DNA from: Streptomyces griseoluteus
GTDB taxonomy: Bacteria; Actinomycetota; Actinomycetes; Streptomycetales; Streptomycetaceae
Direction: 5' to 3'
Assembly (NCBI GenBank): GCA_000717735.1
Contig: JOBE01000020.1
Location: forward strand, 43,411-107,410
DNA length: 64,000 nt
Made by a program: the position numbers and the translations under genes. The notes beneath the pieces are model-generated. The model did no database searches. It was not told the DNA's origin and worked only from the letters and a program-made list of their open reading frames with translations. Positions 7,880-16,200 of this stretch are shown piece by piece (the stretch's first letter is position 1; every line of letters begins with the position of its first letter).

Positions 7880-9177
7880 CCCGAGCCGCCGGGCCTCGCG
7901 CCGGACTGGTAGATGTCGGGGATGCCGTCGGCGTCGTCGTCGCGCTCTTCCTCTTCCCACAGTTGCTTGTAGATGCGGTTGCGGCGGCGCAGGAGGACGG
8001 CTGCGAGGGCGGCAGCGGTGAGGGAGCCGACCAGGACGGCGGCCTTGACGTGCTCGGCTTCGGGGCCCGTCGGGAAGGCGAGTTCGCCGATGAGGAGGGC
8101 GACCGTGAAGCCGATCCCGGCCAGAGTGGCCAGGCCCAGGACGTCGGCCCAGGCGAGGTCGGAGTTGAGCTCGGCGCGGGTGAAGCGTGCGGCGAGGTAG
8201 GTGCCGAGGAAGATGCCGAGGATCTTGCCGACGACGAGCCCGATGACGACGCCGAGGGGTTCGGGGTCGGTGAAGACGTGGACGAGGGCGCCGCCCGAGA
8301 CACCGACACCCGCGGCGAACAGCGCGAAGAGGGGGACCGCGACGCCCGCGGAGAAGGGGTGGACGATGTGGGAGACACGGGCAGCCGGGGACCGTTCCTC
8401 GCCCTTGTCACGGGTGGTACGCAGGATGAGGCCCATGGCGACGCCGGCGACGGTGGCGTGGACGCCGGAGTTGTACATCAGCGCCCAGACCGCGAGCCCC
8501 AGGGGCACGTACCACCACCAGCCGCGCACCCGGAAGCGCTGGAGCACGTAGAAGGCGGCGAGTCCGGCGACGGCTGCGCCGAGGGCCCAGAAGTTCAGGT
8601 CCGAGGTGAAGAAGACCGCGATGATGAGGATGGCGCCGAGGTCGTCGACGACGGCCAGGGTGAGCAGGAACGCGCGCAGCGCGGAAGGCAGGTGGGTGCT
8701 GAGGACGGCGAGGACCGCGAGCGCGAAGGCGATGTCCGTGGCCATCGGCACGGCCCAGCCCTCAAGGCTCCCGCCGCCGATGGTGACGGTGAGCACGTAG
8801 AGAGCGGCGGGGACGGCCATGCCGCAGACGGCGGCGACGACGGGCAGGGCGGCGGTGGCGGGGGTGCGCAGCTCGCCGACGACGAACTCGCGCTTCAGCT
8901 CGATGCCGGCCACCAGGAAGAAGACCGCGAGCAGGCCGTCGGCCGTCCAGTGGGCGACGGAGAGGTCCAGGCCGAGGGCGGGGATGCCGAAGTGGAAGTC
9001 GCGTATCGACTCGTACGCCGCGCTCCACGGACTGTTCGCCCACGCGAGCGCGACGACGGCGGCGGCGAGGAGGACGAGTCCTCCCACGGTTTCCGTGCGG
9101 AGGGCTTCAGTGATCGCCTGTCGTTCGGACCAGGGCAACAGGCCGAGGATCACCTTGCGCGGGCGTGGCTGTGTCAT
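7876..9177 (-). CDS. nhaA: NhaA-type Na+/H+ antiporter
   Basis: The 433-residue product shows the NhaA pattern: the first helix ends in AWANSPW, then WTADGLLAVFFLVAGIELKR and FVVGELRTP, the key MATDIAFALAVLA segment, and the paired Asp residues in AVVDDLGAILI that bind Na+ and drive 2H+/Na+ exchange. The C-terminal tail of about 40 residues is longer than in E. coli NhaA and polar (Glu/Asp-rich). The ATG at 9177 lies 11 nt after GGAGG. Its leader carries a conserved RNA element (9215-9285). It is followed by an overlapping gene for an 89-residue membrane protein. Confidence 0.96.
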   Translation of the reverse strand: MTQPRPRKVILGLLPWSERQAITEALRTETVGGLVLLAAAVVALAWANSPWSAAYESIRDFHFGIPALGLDLSVAHWTADGLLAVFFLVAGIELKREFVVGELRTPATAALPVVAAVCGMAVPAALYVLTVTIGGGSLEGWAVPMATDIAFALAVLAVLSTHLPSALRAFLLTLAVVDDLGAILIIAVFFTSDLNFWALGAAVAGLAAFYVLQRFRVRGWWWYVPLGLAVWALMYNSGVHATVAGVAMGLILRTTRDKGEERSPAARVSHIVHPFSAGVAVPLFALFAAGVGVSGGALVHVFTDPEPLGVVIGLVVGKILGIFLGTYLAARFTRAELNSDLAWADVLGLATLAGIGFTVALLIGELAFPTGPEAEHVKAAVLVGSLTAAALAAVLLRRRNRIYKQLWEEEERDDDADGIPDIYQSGARPGGSG

Positions 9178-9214
9178 GGGGGAAGGCCTCCGGGGCGGTT
9201 CGGCGGAATGGGCA

Positions 9215-9285
9215 CACGGCCCCTCGACGCCGACCAGACTTCCCGGCACACCAGCGCGTCGCGTTGACGCGTTCTTTACACCCTA
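9215..9285 (-). promoter_or_regulatory. nhaA-I-like leader RNA element (copy 2)
   Basis: On the reverse strand the leader reads GGGTGTAAAGAACGCGTC, then AACGCGACGCGCTGGTG, then the core GCCGGGAAGTCTGGTCGGC (core in 9229-9249), about 50 nt before the nhaA start. The GACGCG/CGCGTC and GCCG/CGGC segments can pair. It is the clearest of the copies because it precedes nhaA itself. The motif is reported as a Li+/Na+-responsive riboswitch class; the assignment here rests on recall and on gene context. Confidence 0.68.
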
Positions 9286-9336
9286 TCGAGTGCTCGTGGG
9301 GCTCGCCAGGGTGGCTCTCAGCAGCCGAGACGGAAT

Positions 9337-9384
9337 GAAGGGCCCTGCTCTCACCACGGCGCGAGGTGAGTGGCAGGGCCCTTC
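9337..9384 (-). terminator. Long hairpin terminator after the AGCS symporter
   Basis: GAAGGGCCCTGC (9337-9348) pairs perfectly with GCAGGGCCCTTC (9373-9384), and an inner CTCACC/GGTGAG extends the stem. It lies 24 nt beyond the symporter stop and upstream of the nhaA leader, so it separates the two reverse-strand units. Confidence 0.8.
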
Positions 9385-9407
9385 GGGAGCCGGGCCGCCG
9401 GGGGCGG

Positions 9408-10952
9408 TCAGACGGTGGTCTTCACCGGCTCCTGGTCGGTGTCCTCGTCGGAGTTCGTGTCGAGGCCCGCGTCGCGCTTCTTGACGAAGGTGAGGAAGGT
9501 GTTCAGCTCGCGCTTGACGACGGGGGCGAGGAGGTAGAGGCCGATGATGTTGATGACCGCGAGCATGAAGAGCACCGCGTCGGCCATGTCGATCAGCGTC
9601 TGCAGGGTGAGCAGGGAGCCCGCGACCGCGAAGACGGTGTAGAGGACCTTGAAGGTCAGCTCGCTGGCCCTGCTGCGGCCGAAGAGGTGGGTCCAGGCCT
9701 TCATGCAGTAGTAGCCCCAGGTCAGCACCGTGGAGATGGCGAACAGCATGACCGCGACGGTGAGGACGTACGGGAACCAGGGCATGACCGTGGCGAAGGC
9801 GTCGGAGGTGATGGTGACGCCGCCGATGGACTCGCCGCCGTTACGGAGCTCGACGTAGCTGGCGGGGTTGGCGATGACGATGGTCAGGGCGGTCATGGTG
9901 CAGATGACGACCGTGTCGATGAACGGCTCCAGCAGGGCGACCAGGCCCTCGCTCGCGGGGTGCTTGGTCTTCACCGCGGAGTGGGCGATCGGGGCGGAGC
10001 CGAGGCCGGCCTCGTTGGAGAACGCGGCCCGCTTGAATCCGATGATCAGCGCGCCCAGGACACCGCCGGCGACGCCTTCGGGGTTGAACGCGCCCTCGAT
10101 GATCGTGGAGACCGCGGAAGGCACTGCGGAGGCGTTGACGGCGATGACGACGAGGCAGGCGGCGATGTAGATGCCGGCCATCGCGGGAATCAGCTTGCTG
10201 GTCACGGAGGCGATGGAGCGGATGCCGCCGAGGAGCACGATGCCGACGAGGGCGGCGATCAGGATGCCGAAGAACAGGGCGCCGGCGGAGGAGCCCAGGG
10301 CACCGTCCTCGCCGCCGGTGACGGAGACGAGCTGCGCGTAGGACTGGTTGACCTGGAAGAGGTTGCCGCCGAAGAGGCCGAAGAACAGGATCATGAAGGA
10401 GGCGAGGACGGCGAGGACCTTGCCGAGGGTCTTGCCGTTCTTGCCGAAGCGCTCGGCCAGGCCCTTGGGCAGGTAGTGCATGGGGCCGCCGGAGACGGTG
10501 CCGTCGGGATGCACCTCGCGGTACTTCACACCGAGGGTGACCTCGACGAACTTGGTGGCCATGCCGAGCAGGCCGCACAGGATCATCCAGAACGTGGCCC
10601 CGGGGCCACCGATGGAGACGGCGACGGCGACACCGGCGATGTTGCCGAGTCCGACCGTGCCGGAGACGGCGGCGGTCAGCGCCTGGAAGTGGTTGACCTC
10701 GCCGGCCGAGCCCTTCTCGTCGTACTTCCCGCGCACCACGTCCACGGCGAGCCGGAACTTTCGCAGCTGGACGAAACCGAACCAGCCGGTGAAGACCAGA
10801 CCGGCGACGACGAGCCACGCCACGATCAGCGGAAGCTCCGTACCTCCGACGGGCACGGAGTAGAAGACGATCTCGCCGAGCCGGGTGGCTATCGGCTCGA
10901 AGAAGCCACTGACCGCCTTGTCGACGGACTGGGTGAGGGAATCGAGAGACAC
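9408..10952 (-). CDS. Alanine/glycine:cation symporter (AGCS family)
   Basis: The 514-residue product is full length for the AGCS family. Characteristic stretches include GTVGLGNIAGVAVAVSIGGPG, FWMILCGLLGMATKFVEVTL and GFKRAAFSNEAGLGSAPIAHS. These transporters import alanine or glycine with Na+ or H+. About 11 transmembrane helices are visible. The C-terminal tail is acidic (DTNSDEDTDQE). It is a single-gene unit with its own terminator and a 416-bp upstream region holding a Crp-type site. Confidence 0.95.
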   Translation of the reverse strand: MSLDSLTQSVDKAVSGFFEPIATRLGEIVFYSVPVGGTELPLIVAWLVVAGLVFTGWFGFVQLRKFRLAVDVVRGKYDEKGSAGEVNHFQALTAAVSGTVGLGNIAGVAVAVSIGGPGATFWMILCGLLGMATKFVEVTLGVKYREVHPDGTVSGGPMHYLPKGLAERFGKNGKTLGKVLAVLASFMILFFGLFGGNLFQVNQSYAQLVSVTGGEDGALGSSAGALFFGILIAALVGIVLLGGIRSIASVTSKLIPAMAGIYIAACLVVIAVNASAVPSAVSTIIEGAFNPEGVAGGVLGALIIGFKRAAFSNEAGLGSAPIAHSAVKTKHPASEGLVALLEPFIDTVVICTMTALTIVIANPASYVELRNGGESIGGVTITSDAFATVMPWFPYVLTVAVMLFAISTVLTWGYYCMKAWTHLFGRSRASELTFKVLYTVFAVAGSLLTLQTLIDMADAVLFMLAVINIIGLYLLAPVVKRELNTFLTFVKKRDAGLDTNSDEDTDQEPVKTTV

Positions 10953-11186
10953 GGTGGGGACCTCGGAAGCGCAGGACCGGCGCGCGGGAGGCGGCGCCGA
11001 TGGGGGTGCGGTCTGTGAGCGAACGCCGTTGTCCGGTCGGCGAGCCGAGTGATCGTCATCCGTGGACTCGGAGCGTGATCACCTCGGTCGTGCTGCCGGT
11101 ACGTGCCCGGCATCCCGCAGGACAGGCGAGGGGTGGTGCCACCTGCGGAGTTGCGCATTCCTACCACAGCAACCCGCCCCCATCAC

Positions 11187-11200
11187 GTGACGCACGTCAC
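11187..11200. promoter_or_regulatory. Crp-type palindrome in the 10953-11368 intergenic region
   Basis: GTGACGCACGTCAC matches the GTG-N6-GNCAC pattern of actinomycete Crp sites. It lies 235 bp upstream of the AGCS symporter start. I see no gene in the 416-bp stretch 10953-11368. It also contains other GTGATC repeats (11049, 11211), which suggests a complex promoter. Confidence 0.4.
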
Positions 11201-11368
11201 CTTACTCACGGTGATCTACGAAAAGCGCAGGAGTCGTGACGCGACCGTTATCCGGACAGACCTATCCGTTCACTGTGCACATATTTCCCCTGGTCAGGAG
11301 CTCGTGACGGAACGCTCCTGTCGCCCGGCAAGACTGTCGGCGACGGCAGGAGCTCGACCGGCCGTCCC

Positions 11369-12427
11369 CTACCTGCCCTCTGGTGCCTGCGGCTCCTGAC
11401 GGCCGGCGGTGAAGGGATACGTGTCGGTGTCGGCTTCGGCCGCGTCGGCGAGTGCCTCGGCAGCGGCCTCCGCCGCCTGCGCCGCGTCGTCGGCCGCCTG
11501 GGTGGCGGCCCTGTCCTCCGCGGACGTCTCCCGGACGGCCGGAGACGGGGGCAGCACCTCGTTGAAGGCGCGGGACACCCCTTGGAGCGCGGAGGTGACC
11601 TCGCTGGGGATCACCCAGAAGGTGCTGCCCGCGCCCTGGGCGAGCTGGGGCAGCATCTGCATGTACTGGTAGGCGAGGAGCTTGGGGTCGGGGTCGTTGC
11701 GGTGGACGGCCTGGAAGACCTCGTCGACGGCTCGGGACTGCCCCTCGGCCTTGAGGATCTCGGCGGTGCGGTTGCCCTCCGCCCGGAGCACGGCGGCCTG
11801 TTTGTCCCCCTCGGCGGTGAGGATCTGCGACTGGCGCTGCCCCTCCGCCCCCAGGATCGCCGCCCGCTTGTCGCGCTCGGCGCGCATCTGCTTCTCCATG
11901 GCGTCCTTGATGGACTGCGGAGGGTCGATGGCCTTGATCTCCACGCGGTTGACCCTCAGCCCCCACTTGCCCGTCGCCTCGTCGAGCACGCCACGGAGCT
12001 GGTTGTTGATGGTGTCACGGGAGGTCAGGGTCTTCTCCAGGTCCATCGAACCCACGACGTTGCGCAAGGTGGTGACGGTGAGCTGTTCGACGCCCTGCAG
12101 GAAGTCGGCGATCTCGTAGGCGGCCGCCCGCGGGTCGGTGACCTGGAAGTACAGCACGGTGTCGATCTCGACGACCAGGTTGTCCTCGGTGATGACCGGC
12201 TGCGGCCGGAACGAGACCACCTGTTCCCTCAGGTCGATCACCGGATAGACGCGGTCGACATAGGGGATGACGAGGTTGAGGCCCGGCCTCAGGGTGCGCC
12301 GGTAGCGGCCGAGGCGTTCGACGTTGCGGGCCCGCGCCTGCGGCACGATGCGTACCGCCCGCACCACGGTGAAGACCGCGAGGGCCGCGAGGATCAGACC
12401 GGCTATGAGCAGTCCCGGCACGTCCAT
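11369..12427 (-). CDS. SPFH/Band-7 stomatin-like membrane protein
   Basis: The 352-residue product has one N-terminal membrane helix (residues 5-24), an SPFH domain (about 25-185, including ERLGRYRRTLRPGLNLVIPY, DRVYPVIDLREQVV and WGLRVNRVEIKAIDPP), then a Glu/Ala/Gln coiled coil (190-255) and an Ala-rich acidic tail. It matches the stomatin/prohibitin group (paraslipin-like, as in E. coli QmcA). These proteins form oligomers in membrane microdomains and control membrane proteases or channels. It begins 3 nt after the NfeD gene, the classical partner of this SPFH subgroup. Confidence 0.95.
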   Translation of the reverse strand: MDVPGLLIAGLILAALAVFTVVRAVRIVPQARARNVERLGRYRRTLRPGLNLVIPYVDRVYPVIDLREQVVSFRPQPVITEDNLVVEIDTVLYFQVTDPRAAAYEIADFLQGVEQLTVTTLRNVVGSMDLEKTLTSRDTINNQLRGVLDEATGKWGLRVNRVEIKAIDPPQSIKDAMEKQMRAERDKRAAILGAEGQRQSQILTAEGDKQAAVLRAEGNRTAEILKAEGQSRAVDEVFQAVHRNDPDPKLLAYQYMQMLPQLAQGAGSTFWVIPSEVTSALQGVSRAFNEVLPPSPAVRETSAEDRAATQAADDAAQAAEAAAEALADAAEADTDTYPFTAGRQEPQAPEGR

Positions 12428-12430
12428 GAC

Positions 12431-12862
12431 TCACTCCCGGGGGTAGACGACGGCGGTGGCGCCATCGATTTCCATGACGTCGACGGTCGCCCCCGGAGGT
12501 ATCACCAGCGTCTCGTCGTAGGCGCGGGCCGTCCACTCCTCACCACCGATGCGGACCCTGCCGCCCAGACCCGTCACCTCCGACACGACACGGGCGGAGC
12601 GGCCCACCAGGGCATCCGTGCCGAACCGCTCGGCCTGCGGCCTGAGCAGATGGCGCGCTGCGACGGGGCGCACGAACAACAGGCTGGTGGCAGCCAGAGC
12701 GGTGAAGACCACGAGTTGCAAGGGCGGCGAGAGCCCGAGGGCGGCGGCTCCCGCCGTGACGGCCGCCGCGGCGCCGAGGATCCCGAGCGCGGCAGTGAGG
12801 GTGAAGATCTCCGCCACCGCCAGCACCCCTGCGGCGATCAACCAGACCAGCCATAGGTCCAT
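12431..12862 (-). CDS. NfeD-like membrane protein
   Basis: The 143-residue product has three to four N-terminal transmembrane helices (MDLWLVWLIAAGVLAVAEIF is the first) and a C-terminal OB-fold: DALVGRSARVVSEVTGLGGR, GGEEWTARAYDETL and PPGATVDVMEIDGAT. NfeD proteins pair with stomatins and assist SPFH assembly. The ATG at 12862 is preceded by GGGAGAG. It is the first gene of a two-gene operon with the SPFH gene, and a cluster of hairpins lies upstream. Confidence 0.92.
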   Translation of the reverse strand: MDLWLVWLIAAGVLAVAEIFTLTAALGILGAAAAVTAGAAALGLSPPLQLVVFTALAATSLLFVRPVAARHLLRPQAERFGTDALVGRSARVVSEVTGLGGRVRIGGEEWTARAYDETLVIPPGATVDVMEIDGATAVVYPRE

Positions 12863-12898
12863 GGCGCTCTCCCGGCAGGTGCGACTCCGCGAAGGACT

Positions 12899-12997
12899 GA
12901 AAAACGCACCTTTTGGCGTTTTTACCCCTTTTTGCGGGGTGGCATGCTCGGGCAGGCTTGTCGGCCTGCCCGAGCGCGCTTGGAGCAGGCCGACAAG
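12899..12997. terminator. Cluster of hairpins between two reverse-strand units
   Basis: Three potential hairpins follow one another: AAAAACGC/GGCGTTTTT around 12899-12923, ACCCC/GGGGT at 12924-12940, and a perfect 11-bp stem CTCGGGCAGGC/GCCTGCCCGAG at 12947-12974. A further block, CAGGCCGACAAG (12986-12997), can pair with CTTGTCGGCCTG in the third hairpin, so two mutually exclusive folds are possible. The cluster lies just after the stop of the zinc-ribbon gene (13000) and upstream of nfeD. It probably ends the ATPase operon. Confidence 0.65.
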
Positions 12998-12999
12998 CC

Positions 13000-13230
13000 T
13001 CAGTGCTCCCGCTTCTGTCGGTACGTCCTGAGGTCGCGGTTGACGAAGAGGTGGACGTGGCCACACGACCAGCAGATCAATCCGGTGGCCGACTCGTTCG
13101 CCCACGCCATGTTGAAGAATTCCATTCCCGTGCTGTTCAGCTTCACCTCCCGCTCGCGGAACGTGTTGTTGCCGCACATCAGGCAGAGGATCGGGCGCTC
13201 CCCGATCGCCGCGTGCAGGGGCCTGGCCAT
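13000..13230 (-). CDS. Small zinc-ribbon protein
   Basis: The 76-residue product has two CxxC knuckles, CLMC at about residues 16-19 and CWSC at about 53-56, so it should bind one zinc. The middle (MEFFNMAWANESATG) and the end (FVNRDLRTYR) are conserved-looking but I cannot name the family. The ATG at 13230 follows GGAGA. It lies 21 nt after the giant ATPase gene, as the last gene of the flotillin operon, so it may be an adaptor or nucleic-acid-binding partner of that system. Confidence 0.75.
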   Translation of the reverse strand: MARPLHAAIGERPILCLMCGNNTFREREVKLNSTGMEFFNMAWANESATGLICWSCGHVHLFVNRDLRTYRQKREH

Positions 13231-13251
13231 GTGGTTTCTCCTCTTCCTGTG

Positions 13252-16200
13252 TCAGTTCTGACGGTGTTCGGGAGCGGGTGCGTCAGCGCGGTGTATCGCG
13301 TGCCGCCCGGTGGGGCGCGCGAGGAGGTGGCGGGGGTCGGTCGCGCGGGTGATCGCCGTCTCGACAGCGGTGATGCGGTCGGCGAGCAGGCCGAGAGCGG
13401 CGACCGCCCGGGCGAGGGGGTCGTCTCCGGAACCGCCCATCGCCTGGGTGCGTGTATACGCGCCGGTCACCTCGGCCCACCGGGCGGCCTGTGCCGGGGT
13501 GAGGGTGCCGCGGAGTGCTGCGAGTTTGAGGAGGTTGGCCTCGGCTTCGGTGGTGAGGGTCTGGGCCTCGGCGGTGTAGTGGTCGTCGACGACGGCGGCG
13601 AGTTCGGCGTCGTTCATGGCGGGTGAGATACGGGCCGTGATCTTGTTCATGGTGCGGTACGAGCCCTGGAGCCGGAACGGCGGTTCGGTGCGGGCCGCGT
13701 CGGCGGTGGCGGCGGAGGCGATGTACTCCTCGTTGACGGCGAGGACCGTCTCGCGGGCGGCGAGGAGGTGGCGGAGGACGGAGAGGACCCGGTCGAGTTC
13801 GGCCGGGGCGTAGGGGTGGGTGAGGCGGTCGCGGCGCGCTGCCGGGTCGTCGGCCGCCAGCCGGATCAGGAGCTCCAGGTCGGAGCGCTCGCGGCCGGCG
13901 AGCGGGGCGAGTACGGGGTGGGAGGTGAGGGCGTTCTCGACGAAGCTGAGGGCGAAGGCTTCCTCCTTGCCGGTGAGGACGTCGCCGAGGTTCCACACGT
14001 CGGCCCGGTTGGCGAGCATGTCGGGGACGCGGAAGGCCTGTCCCGACTCGGTGTACGGGTTTCCCGCCATGCAGACGGCGAAGCGCTTGCCGCGCAGGTC
14101 GTGCCCGTTCAGGGTCCGGGTGGCGTCGCAGAGCGGGATGAACTTCTGCAGGAACTCGGGCGAGCAGTGCTGTATGTCGTCGACGTACAGCAGGACGTTG
14201 TTGCCCGCCGCCAGGGCGAAGGCGATCTTCTCCAGTTCCCTGCGGGCAGTGGCATCGGGGGCCTCCGCGGGGTCGAGGGAGACCGTCCGCTGCCCGAGGG
14301 CAGGCCCGTCGACCTTGACCAGGAGCAGGCCGAGGCGGTCGGCGACGTACTCGATCAGCGTGGTCTTGCCGTAGCCGGGCGGGGAGAGGAGCAGCAGCAG
14401 GCCCTGGGAGTCGCTCCGCTTGGCGTCTCCGGCCGCGCCGAGCTGTTTGGCGAGGTTGTCGCCGATGAGGGGGAGGTAGACCTCGTCGACGAGCCGGTTG
14501 CGGACGAAGGACGACATGACCCGGGGCCGGTACTCGTCAAGGCGGAGCCGGTCGCGCTCGGTGGCGACGAGCCGGGCCCTGCGCTCCTGGTACGCACGGA
14601 AGGCCGGCACGTCGGTGGCGGCGAAATCCCGCGTCCTGGCCAGGAACTCGTCGAGGCGCAGCTCCAGCGCGCGTCCCTCCACGCGGGGGTGGTTGCCCAG
14701 GAGTCCGGTGACCGTCTCCGTGGTGGGGGCGGCGATGTCGTAGCGGTCGAGGTCCGGGCAGAGCTCGACCGCGACGGCCTCGGCCAGCACGCCTTCGTCG
14801 AGCCGTTCTCCGGACGCCGACGCGTAGGAGGTGAGCCATGCCTCGACGAGCTGGCGCCGCGCGCGCGGCTCCGTGAGGGAGGCGAGGGCGTCGTCGTAGG
14901 CGGAGGTGCCGACGGCGCGGCGGAACTTGTCGAGCAGGGTCCGTGCGGCGTCCGAGACGGCGAAGCCCGCCGGCGCGGTGGTGAGTTCCTCGATCAGGTA
15001 CGTGGCGGCCGTCGGGTCGCCGATCTCCTCGGCCAGCTCGTTCCGCAGGCCGTCGAGGGCCGACTCCGCGCCGAACAGGTCACGGGCCCGTGCCAGGGCG
15101 TCGGCCCGGCAGGTCCACTGCTCGCGGGCGTCGGCGGTGGCGGCGTGGGCCCAGAAGAGCTGGGCGGTCGCTCGCGCAGGGGCCGGGTACCTGAGCAGTC
15201 CGATCCGTTCGTGCAGACGGAGGACGGCCTCCAGGATCGCCGCCGTGTCGTGATCGTGGACGCCGCGCTCGTGCCCCTCGTCGTACGCGGCCTCGGCGGC
15301 ACGTCGCGCGAGTGCGGACAGGTCCTCGCCCGCCAGGCTGCCGGGGCCGTGCTCGGCCAGGAGGCGTGCGGCCAAATATTCGGACCGGTAGACCTCCGGC
15401 GACTCGCAGGGCAGGGTCCGGTCCCAGAAGGGGCGGGTCTCGGCGAACGCCGGATCGGTGACCGGCACGCGGTAGTCGGTGCCGGTGAGGGCGAGGGCGA
15501 GGGTGTCCTCGTGCGGCACGAGGGTGACTTCAGGGGTCTGCCGGTTGACGGCGAAGCGGTGCCGGCCGAGCCGGATCGTGGCGCCGCCGTCGGAGAACAG
15601 GTCGGTACGGTCCCGCAGCGCCCGTCCGGCCTCCTGCCGGGCGGCGCCGAGTCGGCCCTCCAGTTCCTCCGCCCGTGCCTCGTCGCCGAGCTCCCTCAGC
15701 TCGGCGACGGTGCGCCGGACCTTGGCGACCATGGGGTCGGAGGCGAAGTACGTGTTCACCTCGTCCAGGTCGGCCAGGGTCGCGGCGCGCCGGGCGATCG
15801 CTTCCAGGACGCGGCCGGCCGATGCCGCGAGGCGCTCCGCGCGGCGGGCGCGGGTGTCCTGGAGGGACTGCCTGCGCGCGGTGAAGGCGTCGTACATCTC
15901 GGCCCGTTTGTCAGCGATCTCACCGAGGAAGCCGTCGTGCTCGGCGAACCGCGACTCCAGGTTCTCCAGCTGGAGGAGCAGCCGGCCGAGCTGGTCGTCG
16001 CAGCGGTCCGGGGTGTCCGCGGCGGCCAGGGCTCCCGTGACGGCCTGACCGAGCAGGGCGAACTCGGCGGCGAACTCCGCCCGGCCCTCCTGGTCGAGGA
16101 GTTCGGCGCGACGGGCGGCGAGGAGGGCCCGGACGCGGTTCAGCACGCCCAGGACGTCGGCGATCCGTTCCAGGACCGAGGTGCGGACGGTGGCGTCGCC

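Noticed and set aside
9215..9285. Cobalamin riboswitch
   Set aside because: The GCCGGGAAG run recalls part of a B12 leader, but the other conserved B12 blocks are missing and the downstream gene is an Na+/H+ antiporter.
9366..11018. Forward frame of 550 codons over the AGCS symporter
   Set aside because: It is antisense to a clear symporter gene, with Glu/Gly/Asp-rich shadow composition.
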